DNA of 64,000 nucleotides from Paracoccus jeotgali (GTDB taxonomy: Bacteria > Pseudomonadota > Alphaproteobacteria > Rhodobacterales > Rhodobacteraceae). Every line of letters begins with the position of its first letter. The stretch's first letter is position 1. The notes under the pieces were generated by a model. That model searched no databases and was not told where the DNA came from. It saw only the letters and a program-made list of their open reading frames with translations. This document shows positions 9,138 to 17,617 of the stretch, in pieces. Position numbers and translations under genes: made by a program. The stretch lies in contig NZ_CP025583.1 of the NCBI RefSeq assembly GCF_002865605.1, forward strand, positions 290,501 through 354,500. Reading direction: 5' to 3'.

Positions 9138-9167
9138 TACACAAGGCATCCGGGGATGCGAAGTCAA
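9138..9167 (-). promoter_or_regulatory. candidate promoter of the PBP1A gene
   Basis: On the minus strand TTGACT (9167-9162) and TGTGTA (9143-9138) are separated by 18 bp, about 54 bp before the PBP1A start. Motif match by eye. Confidence 0.4.
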
Positions 9168-9243
9168 ATGACCAGTCCGTGTAGGCCGCGTGGGTGCGGA
9201 TATGCGCGGAAATCCGCGAATGGGGATGGTCGCGGTGGGGCCG

Positions 9244-10242
9244 TCAGGACAGCCGCGCGACCACGAAATCCGCCAGATCGGACAGGATCGGCCGCAGCGG
9301 GTGGTCGGGCAGGGGCTTCAGCGCCTGACGCGCCCGGTCGGCCCAATGCAGCGCGTCGTCGCGTGACGCGGCCAGCGTGCCGTGGCGGGCCATGATCTCA
9401 AGCGCCTTGGCCAGATCGCCCTCTTGCTGGTCGCCGCGTTCGATGGTGCGCTGCCAGAAGGACCGCTCTTCCGGCGTGGCAAGGGCGATGGCCTTGATGA
9501 CCGGCAGGGTCAGCTTGCGCTCGCGGAAATCATCGCCGGTGTTCTTGCCGATGGCGGCCGTGGTGCCGCCGTAATCCAGCAGATCGTCCGCGATCTGAAA
9601 GGCGATGCCCAGCGCGTCGCCGTAATCGAACAGCGCCTGCACCCGCTCGGGCGGGGCGCCGGCGATGACCGCGCCGACCTCGGTCGCGGCCGAAAACAGC
9701 GCGGCGGTCTTGCCGCGGATGACCTGCAGATAGATGTCCTCATCCGTGGACAGGTCGCGCGCGGCGGTCAGTTGCAGCACCTCGCCCTCGGAGATCACGG
9801 CCGAGGCGTTGGACAGGATCTCGAGCACGCGCATGACGCCGGTTTCGGTCATCAGCTGAAACGCGCGGGCCAGCAGATAATCGCCGACCAGCACGCTGGA
9901 TTTGTTGTCCCACAGCAGGTTCGCGGTGGGTCGCCCGCGCCGCTGGCTGCTTTCATCGACGACATCGTCATGCAGCAGGGTCGCGGTGTGAATGAACTCG
10001 ACCGTGGCCGCCAGATGGACGTGATAGGGCCCGCCATAGCCGCACAGCCGGGCCGCCGCCAGCGTCAGCATCGGCCGCAGCCGCTTGCCGCCGGCCTCGA
10101 CCAGATGGGCGGTCACCTCGGGGATGCGGGGCGCGTGGCGCGAGGCCATGCGTTCGCGGATCAGCGCGTTCACGGCCTCCATCTCGGCGCCCAAGGCTTC
10201 CGCCAGTTGATCCATCGGAGTGTCAGTCACAGAAACGTCCAT
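9244..10242 (-). CDS. long-chain polyprenyl diphosphate synthase
   Basis: This 332-residue trans-prenyltransferase elongates farnesyl or geranyl diphosphate with isopentenyl units. In this group of bacteria the likely product is the decaprenyl or octaprenyl side chain of ubiquinone. The first Asp-rich motif is HDDVVDE (D92, D93, D96) and the second is ADDLLD (D219, D220, D223). KRLRPML near 53-59 binds isopentenyl diphosphate. The start at 10242 is chosen because AAAGGGA precedes it at good spacing; another in-frame ATG lies at 10263. It is divergent from a DUF2007 gene, with about 72 bp between the starts. The chain length of the product cannot be read with certainty. Confidence 0.93.
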   Translation of the reverse strand: MDVSVTDTPMDQLAEALGAEMEAVNALIRERMASRHAPRIPEVTAHLVEAGGKRLRPMLTLAAARLCGYGGPYHVHLAATVEFIHTATLLHDDVVDESSQRRGRPTANLLWDNKSSVLVGDYLLARAFQLMTETGVMRVLEILSNASAVISEGEVLQLTAARDLSTDEDIYLQVIRGKTAALFSAATEVGAVIAGAPPERVQALFDYGDALGIAFQIADDLLDYGGTTAAIGKNTGDDFRERKLTLPVIKAIALATPEERSFWQRTIERGDQQEGDLAKALEIMARHGTLAASRDDALHWADRARQALKPLPDHPLRPILSDLADFVVARLS

Positions 10243-10314
10243 GGCAAATCCCTTTCGCCTCATGCCATTGCCACGCGATTTACAGCGGCGCAACTGCCCG
10301 ATACCCTCTGGCCC

Positions 10315-10524
10315 ATGAAAGAGCTGTTGCGAACCACCGATCCGCTGCGCCTGATGCGCGCCCAAGACGTCCTGCGCGCCGACGGGATCGAAAGCTTTGC
10401 CTTCGACCAGCATATGAGCGTGCTGGAAGGATCGCTGGGCATCCTGCCGCGCCGCCTGATGGTCGCGGATCGCGACCTGTTCATGGCGCGGGCGATCCTG
10501 CGCGACCACGACCTGCATGATTGA
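10315..10524 (+). CDS. DUF2007 family small protein
   Basis: This 69-residue protein, starting MKELLRTTDP, looks like the DUF2007 family (putative signal-transducing small proteins). It has the typical beta-alpha pattern with LMRAQDVLRADGI, then a short strand and LMVADRDLFMARAIL at the C-terminus. No membrane segment or signal peptide is seen. It overlaps the next gene, a TrmN6-like methyltransferase, by 8 nt, so the two are probably translated together. The biochemical function of the family is not established. Confidence 0.8.
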   Translation: MKELLRTTDPLRLMRAQDVLRADGIESFAFDQHMSVLEGSLGILPRRLMVADRDLFMARAILRDHDLHD

Positions 10525-11269
10525 GACGCGAATCGACGCCTTTCTGGGCGGCGCCTTGCAGATCGAACAACCGCTGCGCGGCTATCGCGCCGGCGCCGAT
10601 GCGGTGATGCTGGCGGCGGCCTGCGCGGCCCGACAAGGCGAGAGCGTGCTGGAACTGGGTTGCGGGGCAGGGGTCGCGGCGCTTTGCCTCGCCTCGCGGG
10701 TGCCGGGGGTCGATCTGTGGGCGGTCGAGCGGGATGCGCGGTTCGCGGCACTCGCCCGTGACAATGCGGCGCGGAACGGGGCGAGCCTGTCGGTGGTGCA
10801 GGCCGATCTTGCCGATCTGCCGCCGGACCTGCGGGGGCGGAACTTTGACCATGTCATGCTGAACCCGCCCTTTTTCGCCGCCGGCACGCCCTCGCCCGAC
10901 AGCCTGCGCGCCCATGCAAGGCACGAGGAGACGCCGCTGACGACATGGCTCGACTGCGCGCTGCGGCGGTTGCGGCCGGGCGGGCATGTGACGCTGATCC
11001 ATCTGGCGTCGCGGCTGGACAAGATCCTGACGCTGCTTGCCGGACGGGCCGGGGCGGTGGCGATCCTGCCGATCTCGGCACGGCGCGGACGGGCGGCGGG
11101 GCGGGTGATCGTGCAGGCCCGCAAGGGGTCGGCGGCGGGGTTGCGGCTGCTTTACCCCTTCATCATGCATCAGGCCCCTGGCCACGCGGGCGATGCCGAG
11201 GATCTGACCGCCGAGGCGCAGGCGGTTCTGCGTCACAATGGCGCCATCTCGCTTATTCAGCCCGAATGA
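10517..11269 (+). CDS. TrmN6/YfiC-like SAM-dependent methyltransferase
   Basis: This 250-residue Rossmann-fold methyltransferase has the SAM loop LELGCGAGVAAL near residues 45-56 and the catalytic NPPFF motif near 115, typical of N6-adenine methyltransferases. By similarity to YfiC/TrmN6 it probably methylates a tRNA adenine near the anticodon; the exact substrate is an inference. An N-terminal RGYRAGADAVMLA segment, typical of the group, precedes the SAM loop. It overlaps the DUF2007 gene by 8 nt. Confidence 0.88.
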   Translation: MIETRIDAFLGGALQIEQPLRGYRAGADAVMLAAACAARQGESVLELGCGAGVAALCLASRVPGVDLWAVERDARFAALARDNAARNGASLSVVQADLADLPPDLRGRNFDHVMLNPPFFAAGTPSPDSLRAHARHEETPLTTWLDCALRRLRPGGHVTLIHLASRLDKILTLLAGRAGAVAILPISARRGRAAGRVIVQARKGSAAGLRLLYPFIMHQAPGHAGDAEDLTAEAQAVLRHNGAISLIQPE

Positions 11270-11333
11270 GGGTGACAGAATCGGGGATCTGTGGTGCAAT
11301 CCGGATGTTCGACAAGCGCACAGGAGGACTTAA

Positions 11334-11498
11334 ATGTCGGTTGACGCTCACATCGAGAAGCTCCGCGAAAAACATGAAAAGGTTTCCAGGGCCGTAGAGC
11401 AGGCGCAACGCGCGCCTGGCGCATCCGATTTGGAGATTACCGAGATGAAGCGCGAAAAGCTTCGTCTCAAGGAACAGATAGAGCGGCTGAACGCCTGA
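11334..11498 (+). CDS. DUF465 (YdcH-like) small coiled-coil protein
   Basis: This gene encodes 54 residues beginning MSVDAHIEKLREKHEKV and ending EQIERLNA. Two amphipathic charged helices, an almost continuous heptad pattern and a Leu-rich C-terminus match the YdcH/DUF465 family, whose function is unknown. A very strong ribosome binding site, AGGAGG, lies 8 nt before the ATG. A perfect intrinsic terminator follows at 11513-11539, so it looks like a monocistronic, well-expressed gene. Confidence 0.88.
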   Translation: MSVDAHIEKLREKHEKVSRAVEQAQRAPGASDLEITEMKREKLRLKEQIERLNA

Positions 11499-11512
11499 CC
11501 CGATCTGCAAAG

Positions 11513-11539
11513 AAAGGCCCGCGATCACGCGGGCCTTTT
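11513..11539 (+). terminator. intrinsic terminator of the DUF465 gene
   Basis: A perfect 11-bp stem, AAAGGCCCGCG pairing with CGCGGGCCTTT, with a 4-nt loop and ending in TTTT, lies 15 nt after the DUF465 stop. A second hairpin, GGCCCGCC-AAT-GGCGGGCC (11552-11570), follows and may serve phaB from the other side. Confidence 0.85.
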
Positions 11540-11579
11540 GACGTGTTGGTTGGCCCGCCAATGGCGGGCCTTGGCATGT

Positions 11580-12305
11580 CTAGCTGAAGAACTGCGCCCC
11601 GTTCGCCGAAATCGTCGAACCCGAGATGAAGCCCGCATCGTCCGAGGCCAGGAACACCACGCAGCGCGCGATTTCCTCGGGCTCGCCCAGCCGTCCGACC
11701 GGGATCTGCGGGATGATCCGCTCGTTCAGCACCTTTTCGTCGATGGCCCGCACCATTTCGGTGCCGATATAGCCCGGCGCGATGGCGTTGACGGTGATAC
11801 CGGCGCGCGCACCTTCCTGCGCGAGGGCGCGGGTAAAGCCGATGTCGCCGGCCTTGGCGGCGGAATAGTTCGCCTGCCCGGCCTGACCCTTCTGCCCGTT
11901 GACCGAGCTGATATTGACCACCCGCCCGAACTTGCGGTCGCGCATCCCGGTCCAGACCGCGTGGGTCATGTTGAACAGCCCGGTCAGGTTGGTGTCGATG
12001 ACCTCTTTCCACTGCTGCGGCGTCATCCGGTGGAACATGGCATCGCGGGTGATGCCGGCATTGTTGACCAGCACGGCGACCGGGCCCAGATCGGCCTCGA
12101 CCCGGCTGATCCCGTCGGCGCAGGCATCATAATCCGCGACCGACCATTTATAGGTCTTGATCCCGGTTTCGTCCGAGAACGCCTTGGCGGCCTCGTCATT
12201 GCCGGCATAGTTGGCCGCGACGGTGTATCCTTCATCCGCCAGGGCTTTCGAGATCGCGGCGCCGATGCCGCGCGTTCCCCCAGTGACCACTGCAACCTTG
12301 GACAT
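11580..12305 (-). CDS. phaB: acetoacetyl-CoA reductase
   Basis: PhaB reduces acetoacetyl-CoA to (R)-3-hydroxybutyryl-CoA with NADPH, the second step of polyhydroxybutyrate synthesis. The 241-residue short-chain dehydrogenase has the nucleotide loop TGGTRGIG (8-15), NNAG near 81-84, catalytic Ser134 in NISSVNGQ, Tyr147 and Lys151 in YSAAK, and APGYIGTEMV after that. The length is exactly that of the family. GGGGGGAA lies just before the ATG. It lies 89 bp downstream of phaA on the same strand, with a strong hairpin between them. No phaC or phasin gene is present in the window. Confidence 0.95.
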   Translation of the reverse strand: MSKVAVVTGGTRGIGAAISKALADEGYTVAANYAGNDEAAKAFSDETGIKTYKWSVADYDACADGISRVEADLGPVAVLVNNAGITRDAMFHRMTPQQWKEVIDTNLTGLFNMTHAVWTGMRDRKFGRVVNISSVNGQKGQAGQANYSAAKAGDIGFTRALAQEGARAGITVNAIAPGYIGTEMVRAIDEKVLNERIIPQIPVGRLGEPEEIARCVVFLASDDAGFISGSTISANGAQFFS

Positions 12306-12357
12306 GTCATTCCCCCCATTTAAACGCGCTTCTGAAATAATCTTAGGCGGTCAACGC

Positions 12358-12386
12358 GGCCGCGCGCAACAAGATTGCGCGCGGCC
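12358..12386 (-). other. perfect hairpin between phaA and phaB
   Basis: A 12-bp perfect stem, GGCCGCGCGCAA pairing with TTGCGCGCGGCC around a 5-nt loop, starts 9 nt after the phaA stop. No U-run follows in the phaB direction, so it could attenuate read-through or protect the 3' end of phaA mRNA. Confidence 0.6.
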
Positions 12387-12394
12387 GGTCAGTC

Positions 12395-13567
12395 TCAGCG
12401 CTCGACGCAGAGCGCGACGCCCATGCCGCCGCCGATGCAAAGGGTGGCGAGACCCTTCTTGGCGTCGCGGCGGGCCATTTCGAACAGCAGCGTGTTCAGG
12501 ATCCGCGCGCCCGAGGCACCGATCGGGTGGCCGATGGCGATCGCGCCGCCGTTCACGTTGACGATGTCGGGGTTCCAGCCCATCTCCTTGTTGACGGCGC
12601 AGGCCTGCGCGGCAAAGGCCTCGTTGGCCTCGATCAGGTCCAGATCGGCGGCTTTCCAGCCGGCCTTTTCCAGCGCCTTGCGGCTGGCCGGGATGGGGCC
12701 GGTGCCCATGATGGCAGGGTCGAGCCCGGCCGAGGCGTAAGAGGCGATGCGCGCCAGCGGGGTCAGGCCCCGGCGCGCGGCCTCGTCCTCGGTCATGACC
12801 ATCACCGCGGCGGCGCCGTCGTTCAGCCCCGAGGCGTTGGCGGCGGTCACGGTCCCGTCCTTGGTGAAGGCGGGGCGCAGCTTTTGCATGGTCTCGATAT
12901 TGGCGCCGTCGCGGATATATTCGTCATCCTCGATCACCACATCGCCCTTGCGGCCCTTGACGGTGAAGGGGACGATCTCGTCCTTGAAGCGGCCTTCCTT
13001 CTTGGCGGCCTCGGCCTTGTTCTGGCTGGCGACGGCGAAATTGTCCTGCTCTTCCCGCGTGATCGACCATTGGTCGGCCACATTCTCGGCCGTCTGGCCC
13101 ATGTGATAGTTGTTGAACGCGTCCCACAGCCCGTCGCGGATCATGGTGTCCAGCATCTTGACGTCGCCCATCTTCTGCCCGGCGCGCAGATAGGCGGCAT
13201 GGGTCGACATCGACATGGATTCCTGACCGCCGGCCAGAACTACCTGCGCGTCGCCCAGAATGACCTGTTGGGCGGCAATCGCCACCGCGCGCAGACCCGA
13301 GCCGCAGACCTGGTTCAGAAGCCAGGCCGGCGCTTCCTTGGGCAGACCGGCATTGATATGGGCTTGGCGGCCGGGGTTCTGACCCTGCCCGGCGGTCAGC
13401 ACCTGCCCGAGGATGGTCTCGCTGACCTCGGCCGGGTCGACGCCGGCGCGGCGGACCACCTCGGCCAGGACGGCGGCGCCCAGATCATGGGCGGGAATAT
13501 TCGCGAAAGAGCCGAGGAAACTGCCGACAGGCGTGCGGGCAGCAGAGACGATAACGGCTTTTGTCAT
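12395..13567 (-). CDS. phaA: acetyl-CoA acetyltransferase (beta-ketothiolase)
   Basis: PhaA condenses two acetyl-CoA into acetoacetyl-CoA, the first step of polyhydroxybutyrate synthesis, and can run in reverse. The 390-residue thiolase shows the acyl-accepting Cys88 in NQVCGSG, the His of [10 protein letters not shown] (about 347) and the second active Cys in CIGGGMG (about 377). Length and motif spacing are those of biosynthetic thiolases. It is the promoter-proximal gene of the pha pair on the minus strand. Acetoacetyl-CoA made here could also meet the SCOT genes found at 34-36 kb, linking PHB turnover with ketone body use. Confidence 0.95.
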   Translation of the reverse strand: MTKAVIVSAARTPVGSFLGSFANIPAHDLGAAVLAEVVRRAGVDPAEVSETILGQVLTAGQGQNPGRQAHINAGLPKEAPAWLLNQVCGSGLRAVAIAAQQVILGDAQVVLAGGQESMSMSTHAAYLRAGQKMGDVKMLDTMIRDGLWDAFNNYHMGQTAENVADQWSITREEQDNFAVASQNKAEAAKKEGRFKDEIVPFTVKGRKGDVVIEDDEYIRDGANIETMQKLRPAFTKDGTVTAANASGLNDGAAAVMVMTEDEAARRGLTPLARIASYASAGLDPAIMGTGPIPASRKALEKAGWKAADLDLIEANEAFAAQACAVNKEMGWNPDIVNVNGGAIAIGHPIGASGARILNTLLFEMARRDAKKGLATLCIGGGMGVALCVER

Positions 13568-13621
13568 GGGCGTGTTCCTTCGGGTGTTCGGAGTTTGCCG
13601 GCGCGAGGCCGTGCTGGCTTC

Positions 13622-13649
13622 AGAATGCCGAACTGCGACGCCGCGTCAA
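13622..13649 (-). promoter_or_regulatory. candidate phaA promoter
   Basis: On the minus strand TTGACG (13649-13644) and CATTCT (13627-13622) are separated by 16 bp, about 55 bp before the phaA ATG. Motif match by eye. The rest of the 239-bp gap up to 13806 shows no gene. Confidence 0.38.
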
Positions 13650-13806
13650 GGCGAAGCCCTGTCGCGGCCCGCTGGCGGGGCCTGCGCAGGCTGTGGAACC
13701 GCGCCTTTCGCCGTCCCCAGTGAGCAGGCCGGGGGCACTCTGGCGTCGGCAGCCGCATGGGCATCCCCGCGTGCCATGGCCGCTCCTCGGCACCCTTCCA
13801 CAGACC

Positions 13807-14625
13807 CTATCGCCGCGCCGCCTGCGGGCTGTGCCAGGGCGGGGTCAGGGTCGGCGCGCCGAAGTAATAGCCTTGCAGGCAGTCGATCCCCATCTCGATC
13901 AGGAAGGCCGCGTCTTCAGCGGTTTCGACGGATTCCGCGACGGTGAACATGTCGAAGTGATGCGCGATGGCCTGCAGCGCGGTTGTCAGCACCTGATTGT
14001 CGGGCATCTGGGCGATCCTGCGGATGAACTGCCCGTCGATCTTGATCATGTCGAAGCTGAAATCGCGCAGATAGCGGAACGAGGTATAGCCCGCGCCGAA
14101 ATCGTCGAGCGCGAAGCTGACGCCGCGTTCCTGCAGCTCGCGCATGAAGGGGACCATGATCTCGGGCAGGTCCATCGCCGAGCTTTCCGTCACCTCGAGG
14201 ATCAGGCGTTCCGCGATCTGCGGGTCGCCAGCGGTGCCCAGCCGCAGCGTTTCCATCCAGGCCGGGTGGCCGATCGAGCGCGCGGACATGTTGACCGACA
14301 GGCGCAGCCCCGGGTCCTGCTGCAGCGCCTGCAGCCCCAGCGACAGCGCCACCGAATCGATGCGGCGGCCCAGTTCGGTCTTTTCCGACGCCGGCAGGAA
14401 ATCGCGCAGCGGCACGAAGCGCCCGGAGTCGTCGGTGACGCGAATCAGCCCCTCGTAGAACGCCACATGCTGCGGGCGGTCGGCGGGCACGACGGGTTGA
14501 TAGGCCAGCATCACCTGTCCCGTGGCCAATGCCCGTTCGACGACATCCATCGTCATCAACGCCTTCTGCTCGATCACGTAATCCAACGCCGAGCCGTCCT
14601 GTGTGTCCGCTTCCTGATCCGTCAT
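13807..14625 (-). CDS. EAL-domain cyclic-di-GMP phosphodiesterase
   Basis: This 272-residue protein is almost entirely an EAL domain, which hydrolyses cyclic di-GMP to pGpG. The signature reads EGL in FYEGLIRV, a common active variant. The other metal and catalytic residues are visible: Asn in VNMSARS, Glu in LEVTESSA, the pair in LDDFGAGYTSF, Lys in IKIDGQF, Glu in AESVET and Gln in LQGYYFG. No GGDEF, membrane or sensor domain is attached. I chose the ATG at 14625 because AAGGA precedes it at 7-8 nt; another ATG at 14652 would add 9 residues but has its GAGG directly against the start. The gene is divergent from tag. Confidence 0.9.
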   Translation of the reverse strand: MTDQEADTQDGSALDYVIEQKALMTMDVVERALATGQVMLAYQPVVPADRPQHVAFYEGLIRVTDDSGRFVPLRDFLPASEKTELGRRIDSVALSLGLQALQQDPGLRLSVNMSARSIGHPAWMETLRLGTAGDPQIAERLILEVTESSAMDLPEIMVPFMRELQERGVSFALDDFGAGYTSFRYLRDFSFDMIKIDGQFIRRIAQMPDNQVLTTALQAIAHHFDMFTVAESVETAEDAAFLIEMGIDCLQGYYFGAPTLTPPWHSPQAARR

Positions 14626-14715
14626 GGCCGCATCCTTGCTGTCTTTCCGCATCCTCGCGATGATGGCTTAACATCGGGTGAAGCCCGACCGTTTTTGCCA
14701 TTAAGGATTAACCCC

Positions 14716-15291
14716 ATGACCGAGCGTTGCGGATGGTGCGGCAGCGATCCGCTTTATGTTGCCTATCACGACTCCGAATGGGGCGTGCCCGAGCGTAACC
14801 CCCGCGCGCTATGGGAAAAGCTGGTGCTGGACGGGTTTCAGGCGGGGTTGAGCTGGATCACGATCCTGCGCAAGCGCGAGGCGCTGCGGGCCCAGTTCGA
14901 CGGTTTCGACCCCGAGCGTGTGGCCGGCTGGACGGAGAAAAATATCGAAAATGCGATGCAGAATCCCGCGATCATCCGGCATCGGGGCAAGATCGCGGGC
15001 GCCGTCACCAGCGCACGTCTGTTCATCGAGATCGAATCGCGGCAGGGATTCGCGCCCTTCCTGTGGTCCTTCGTCGATCACGCGCCGATCCAGAACCGAT
15101 GGGCGACGCTGGCCGATGTGCCCGCCGCCACCGCAGAATCGAAAGCCATGGCAGCGGCGCTGAAGCGGCAGGGCTTTGCCTTTTGCGGGCCGGTGATCTG
15201 CTATGCCTTCATGCAGGCGGTGGGCATGGTGAACGACCACCTGACATGCTGTCACCGGCACCAGCCGGTCAGGGCGCTGTCAGCTGGGTGA
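14716..15291 (+). CDS. tag: DNA-3-methyladenine glycosylase I
   Basis: Tag excises 3-methyladenine from alkylated DNA, starting base-excision repair. The 191-residue protein keeps the zinc-snap ligands at the expected places: Cys5 (ERCGWC), His18 (YHDSEWG), His175 and Cys179 ([10 protein letters not shown]). The helix-hairpin-helix region includes the [15 protein letters not shown] stretch near residues 43-57, with the substrate-binding aromatic residues. The end overlaps the end of the convergent tlpA gene by 23 nt. No adaptive-response (ada) gene is next to it. Confidence 0.95.
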   Translation: MTERCGWCGSDPLYVAYHDSEWGVPERNPRALWEKLVLDGFQAGLSWITILRKREALRAQFDGFDPERVAGWTEKNIENAMQNPAIIRHRGKIAGAVTSARLFIEIESRQGFAPFLWSFVDHAPIQNRWATLADVPAATAESKAMAAALKRQGFAFCGPVICYAFMQAVGMVNDHLTCCHRHQPVRALSAG

Positions 15292-15811
15292 CAATGGCCT
15301 GCGCGGTTTCGGAATCCCATTCCGCCGGACCCATCATGCGCGCCACCTCGTTGCCCTCGGCGTCGATCAGGATGGTCGCTGGCAGCGCCACGACGCCGAA
15401 ATCGCGGGCCAGCGCCTGCCGCGAATCGAGCAGGATGGGCAGCGCGTCCAGTTCGGCCTCGGCATAGAACTTGTCGATGGCCTTGGGCGGGTTGCGGCCC
15501 GCGGCGATGGTCAGGACGGCGAAATCCTCACCCCCGAACTGCTTTTCCAGCGCGTTCAGGGCCGGCATCTCTTCGCGGCAGGGCGCGCACCAGGTCGCCC
15601 AGAAGTTCAGCAGCAGCGCCTTGCCCTGATGATCCGACAGCCGATGCTCGCCGCCGTCGGGGTCGGTATAGGGCGTGTCCGAGACCGGCTTGCCATCGCC
15701 TGCGGCCAGTTCGATCCCGCCTGCGCGGGCGGCGTCAAGATCGACCTCGCCCGCCATCGCCATGTTTGCACCGGCAGCAAGCGCCGTATAAAGGATCAGC
15801 ATACGCAGCAT
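15269..15811 (-). CDS. TlpA-like periplasmic thiol-disulfide oxidoreductase
   Basis: This 180-residue thioredoxin-fold protein starts at 15811 with a signal peptide ([20 protein letters not shown]) and is predicted to be periplasmic. The redox motif is WCAPC within [17 protein letters not shown], and the cis-Pro lies in VVALPATIL. Such proteins act in a reducing pathway, often for cytochrome c or copper-centre maturation, which would fit the oxidase genes elsewhere in the window; the partner is not known. It is divergent from argH, with only 21 bp between the two start codons. The argH promoter appears to lie in its own signal peptide coding region. Confidence 0.9.
   Translation of the reverse strand: MLRMLILYTALAAGANMAMAGEVDLDAARAGGIELAAGDGKPVSDTPYTDPDGGEHRLSDHQGKALLLNFWATWCAPCREEMPALNALEKQFGGEDFAVLTIAAGRNPPKAIDKFYAEAELDALPILLDSRQALARDFGVVALPATILIDAEGNEVARMMGPAEWDSETAQAIVTQLTAP
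15765..15792 (+). promoter_or_regulatory. candidate argH promoter inside the tlpA 5' coding region
   Basis: TTTGCA (15765-15770) and TATAAA (15787-15792), spacing 16 bp, lie about 40 bp before the argH start. Because the tlpA and argH starts are 21 bp apart, this promoter has to overlap codons of the TlpA signal peptide. Confidence 0.42.
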
Positions 15812-15832
15812 GTTAACCTCTTGGACGTGATC

Positions 15833-17236
15833 ATGACCGACGCCTCGACCCCGAACGACACCGCGAATGCCATGTGGGGCGGGCGTTTCGCCGCGGGACC
15901 GGACGCGATCATGACGGCGATCAACGCCTCGATCGGGTTCGACCGCAGGCTGTACGCCCAGGATATCCGGGGCAGCCGGGCCCATGCCGCGATGCTTGCG
16001 GCGCAGGGCATCATCACCTCTAGCGATGCCGAGGCGATCCGGGAAGGGCTGCTCACCGTTTTGTCAGAAATCGAGGCCGGCGGATTCCCCTTCAGCGAGG
16101 CGCTGGAAGATATTCACATGAACGTCGAGGCCCGGCTGAAGGAACTGGTGGGCGAACCGGCGGGGCGGCTGCACACGGGGCGGTCGCGCAACGACCAGGT
16201 GGCGACGGATTTCCGGCTGTGGGTGCGCGACCAGTGCGATGCGGCCATTGACGGGCTGCGGGCGCTGATCGGTGCGGCGCTGAGCCAGGCCGAGGCCGGG
16301 GCGGATTGGGTGATGCCGGGCTTTACCCATCTGCAGACCGCGCAGCCGGTGACATGGGGTCATCACATGATGGCCTATGTCGAGATGTTCGGCCGCGATC
16401 TGTCGCGGTTTCAGGATGCGCGCCGGCGGATGAACGAATCGCCTTTGGGCGCGGCGGCGCTGGCCGGCACCGGCTATCCCATCGACCGCCACGCGACGGC
16501 GGAGGCGCTGGGCTTTGACGCGCCGATGGCCAACAGCCTCGACGCGGTCAGCGACCGGGACTTCGCGCTCGAGTTCCTGTCGGCGGCCTCGATCTGCGCG
16601 GTGCATCTGTCGCGGCTGGCGGAAGAGCTGGTGATCTGGTCTTCGGCCCAGTTCCGCTTTGTCGCCATGTCGGACAAGTGGTCCACCGGGTCCAGCATCA
16701 TGCCGCAAAAGCGCAACCCCGACGCGGCCGAGCTGATCCGCGCCAAGATCGGCCGGATTCTGGGCGCGACGGTGGCGCTGTTCACGGTGATGAAGGGCCT
16801 GCCCTTGGCCTATTCCAAGGACATGCAGGAAGATAAAGAGCAGGTCTTCGACGCCGCCGACCACCTGCTGCTGGCGCTGGCCGCCATGGCCGGGATGCTG
16901 TCGGACCTGACCGCCGATCCGCAGCGGCTGGAACAGGCGGCGAGTGCCGGGTTCTCGACCGCGACCGATCTGGCCGACTGGCTGGTGCGCGAGGCCGGTC
17001 TGCCCTTCCGCGACGCCCACCACGTCACCGGCTCGCTGGTCGCCATGGCCGAGGCGCGGGGCGTCGATCTGCCGGAACTGACGCTGGACGACATGCAAAG
17101 CGTGCATGGCAGCATCACCGAGGACGTGTTCGGCGTGCTGGGCGTTCACAATTCCGTCGCGTCGCGGCAAAGCTATGGCGGCACGGCGCCAGATCAGGTC
17201 CGGGCGCAGATCGCCCGTTGGAAGGAAAAACTATGA
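15833..17236 (+). CDS. argH: argininosuccinate lyase
   Basis: ArgH splits argininosuccinate into arginine and fumarate, the last step of arginine synthesis. The 467-residue product starts [10 protein letters not shown] at 15833. It has the fumarase/aspartase superfamily signature [12 protein letters not shown] near residues 285-296, with the catalytic Ser, and [13 protein letters not shown] near 108-120. Also visible are [14 protein letters not shown] and [11 protein letters not shown] at the N-terminus. The length is typical. The stop overlaps the start of a tiny lipoprotein gene by ATGA, so argH heads an operon that continues to lysA. Confidence 0.96.
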   Translation: MTDASTPNDTANAMWGGRFAAGPDAIMTAINASIGFDRRLYAQDIRGSRAHAAMLAAQGIITSSDAEAIREGLLTVLSEIEAGGFPFSEALEDIHMNVEARLKELVGEPAGRLHTGRSRNDQVATDFRLWVRDQCDAAIDGLRALIGAALSQAEAGADWVMPGFTHLQTAQPVTWGHHMMAYVEMFGRDLSRFQDARRRMNESPLGAAALAGTGYPIDRHATAEALGFDAPMANSLDAVSDRDFALEFLSAASICAVHLSRLAEELVIWSSAQFRFVAMSDKWSTGSSIMPQKRNPDAAELIRAKIGRILGATVALFTVMKGLPLAYSKDMQEDKEQVFDAADHLLLALAAMAGMLSDLTADPQRLEQAASAGFSTATDLADWLVREAGLPFRDAHHVTGSLVAMAEARGVDLPELTLDDMQSVHGSITEDVFGVLGVHNSVASRQSYGGTAPDQVRAQIARWKEKL

Positions 17237-17376
17237 AATATGTGGCTGTTGCCTCGGCGCTGTTGCTGACCGCCTGTGGCGTGGCGGGCGCGCCCGAGCG
17301 TCCCGTCGCCTCGGACCCGCCGGGCCTGAGCGTGTCGGGCGATGCGCGGGTCGGCCTGCGGGTGGATGGGCTTTGA
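17233..17376 (+). CDS. very small lipoprotein between argH and lysA
   Basis: An ORF of 47 residues starts in an ATGA overlap with argH. The first 15 residues ([15 protein letters not shown]) form a lipoprotein signal with lipobox LTAC, cut before Cys15, leaving a mature peptide of about 33 residues rich in Pro, Gly and Ser. Similar tiny lipoproteins sit after argH in relatives as far as I recall. The function is unknown. It overlaps the next small gene by 11 nt. The clear lipobox and the coupled junction argue that it is real. Confidence 0.75.
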   Translation: MKYVAVASALLLTACGVAGAPERPVASDPPGLSVSGDARVGLRVDGL

Positions 17377-17617
17377 TCTGACGCCGCTGCGGCTGGTCTG
17401 GCTGGGGCTGGCGCTGCTGGGCGCCGTGCTGGGTCTGCCGCCGGGGCTGCCCGACGCCTCGGGCGCGGTTGCGGCGCTGACGCTGGCGCTGTGGTCGCTG
17501 ATCGAGACCACGCTGCGCCGCAACTGGCCGGGGCTTCTGACGCTGCCGGCGCTGACGCTGGGGCTTGGCTGCGCGCTGCCGCTTTATCTTTTCCTTCGCT
17601 CTCGCAGGATCGTCTGA
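17366..17617 (+). CDS. small DUF2834-like membrane protein
   Basis: This 83-residue protein starts [12 protein letters not shown] at 17366 and has two or three hydrophobic segments (about residues 8-25, 32-48 and 57-76), then a basic end, LRSRRIV. The pattern resembles the DUF2834 family commonly found between argH and lysA in Rhodobacterales; this family call is from memory and moderate. It overlaps the lipoprotein gene by 11 nt, and its stop shares a TGATG junction with lysA, so it is tightly coupled. Function unknown. Confidence 0.7.
   Translation: MGFDLTPLRLVWLGLALLGAVLGLPPGLPDASGAVAALTLALWSLIETTLRRNWPGLLTLPALTLGLGCALPLYLFLRSRRIV

Noticed and set aside
14690..14715. TTAA-GGA-TTAACC between the EAL gene and tag, reminiscent of a CtrA site.
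   Set aside because: The spacing between the TTAA halves is 3 bp rather than the 7 bp of the CtrA consensus.
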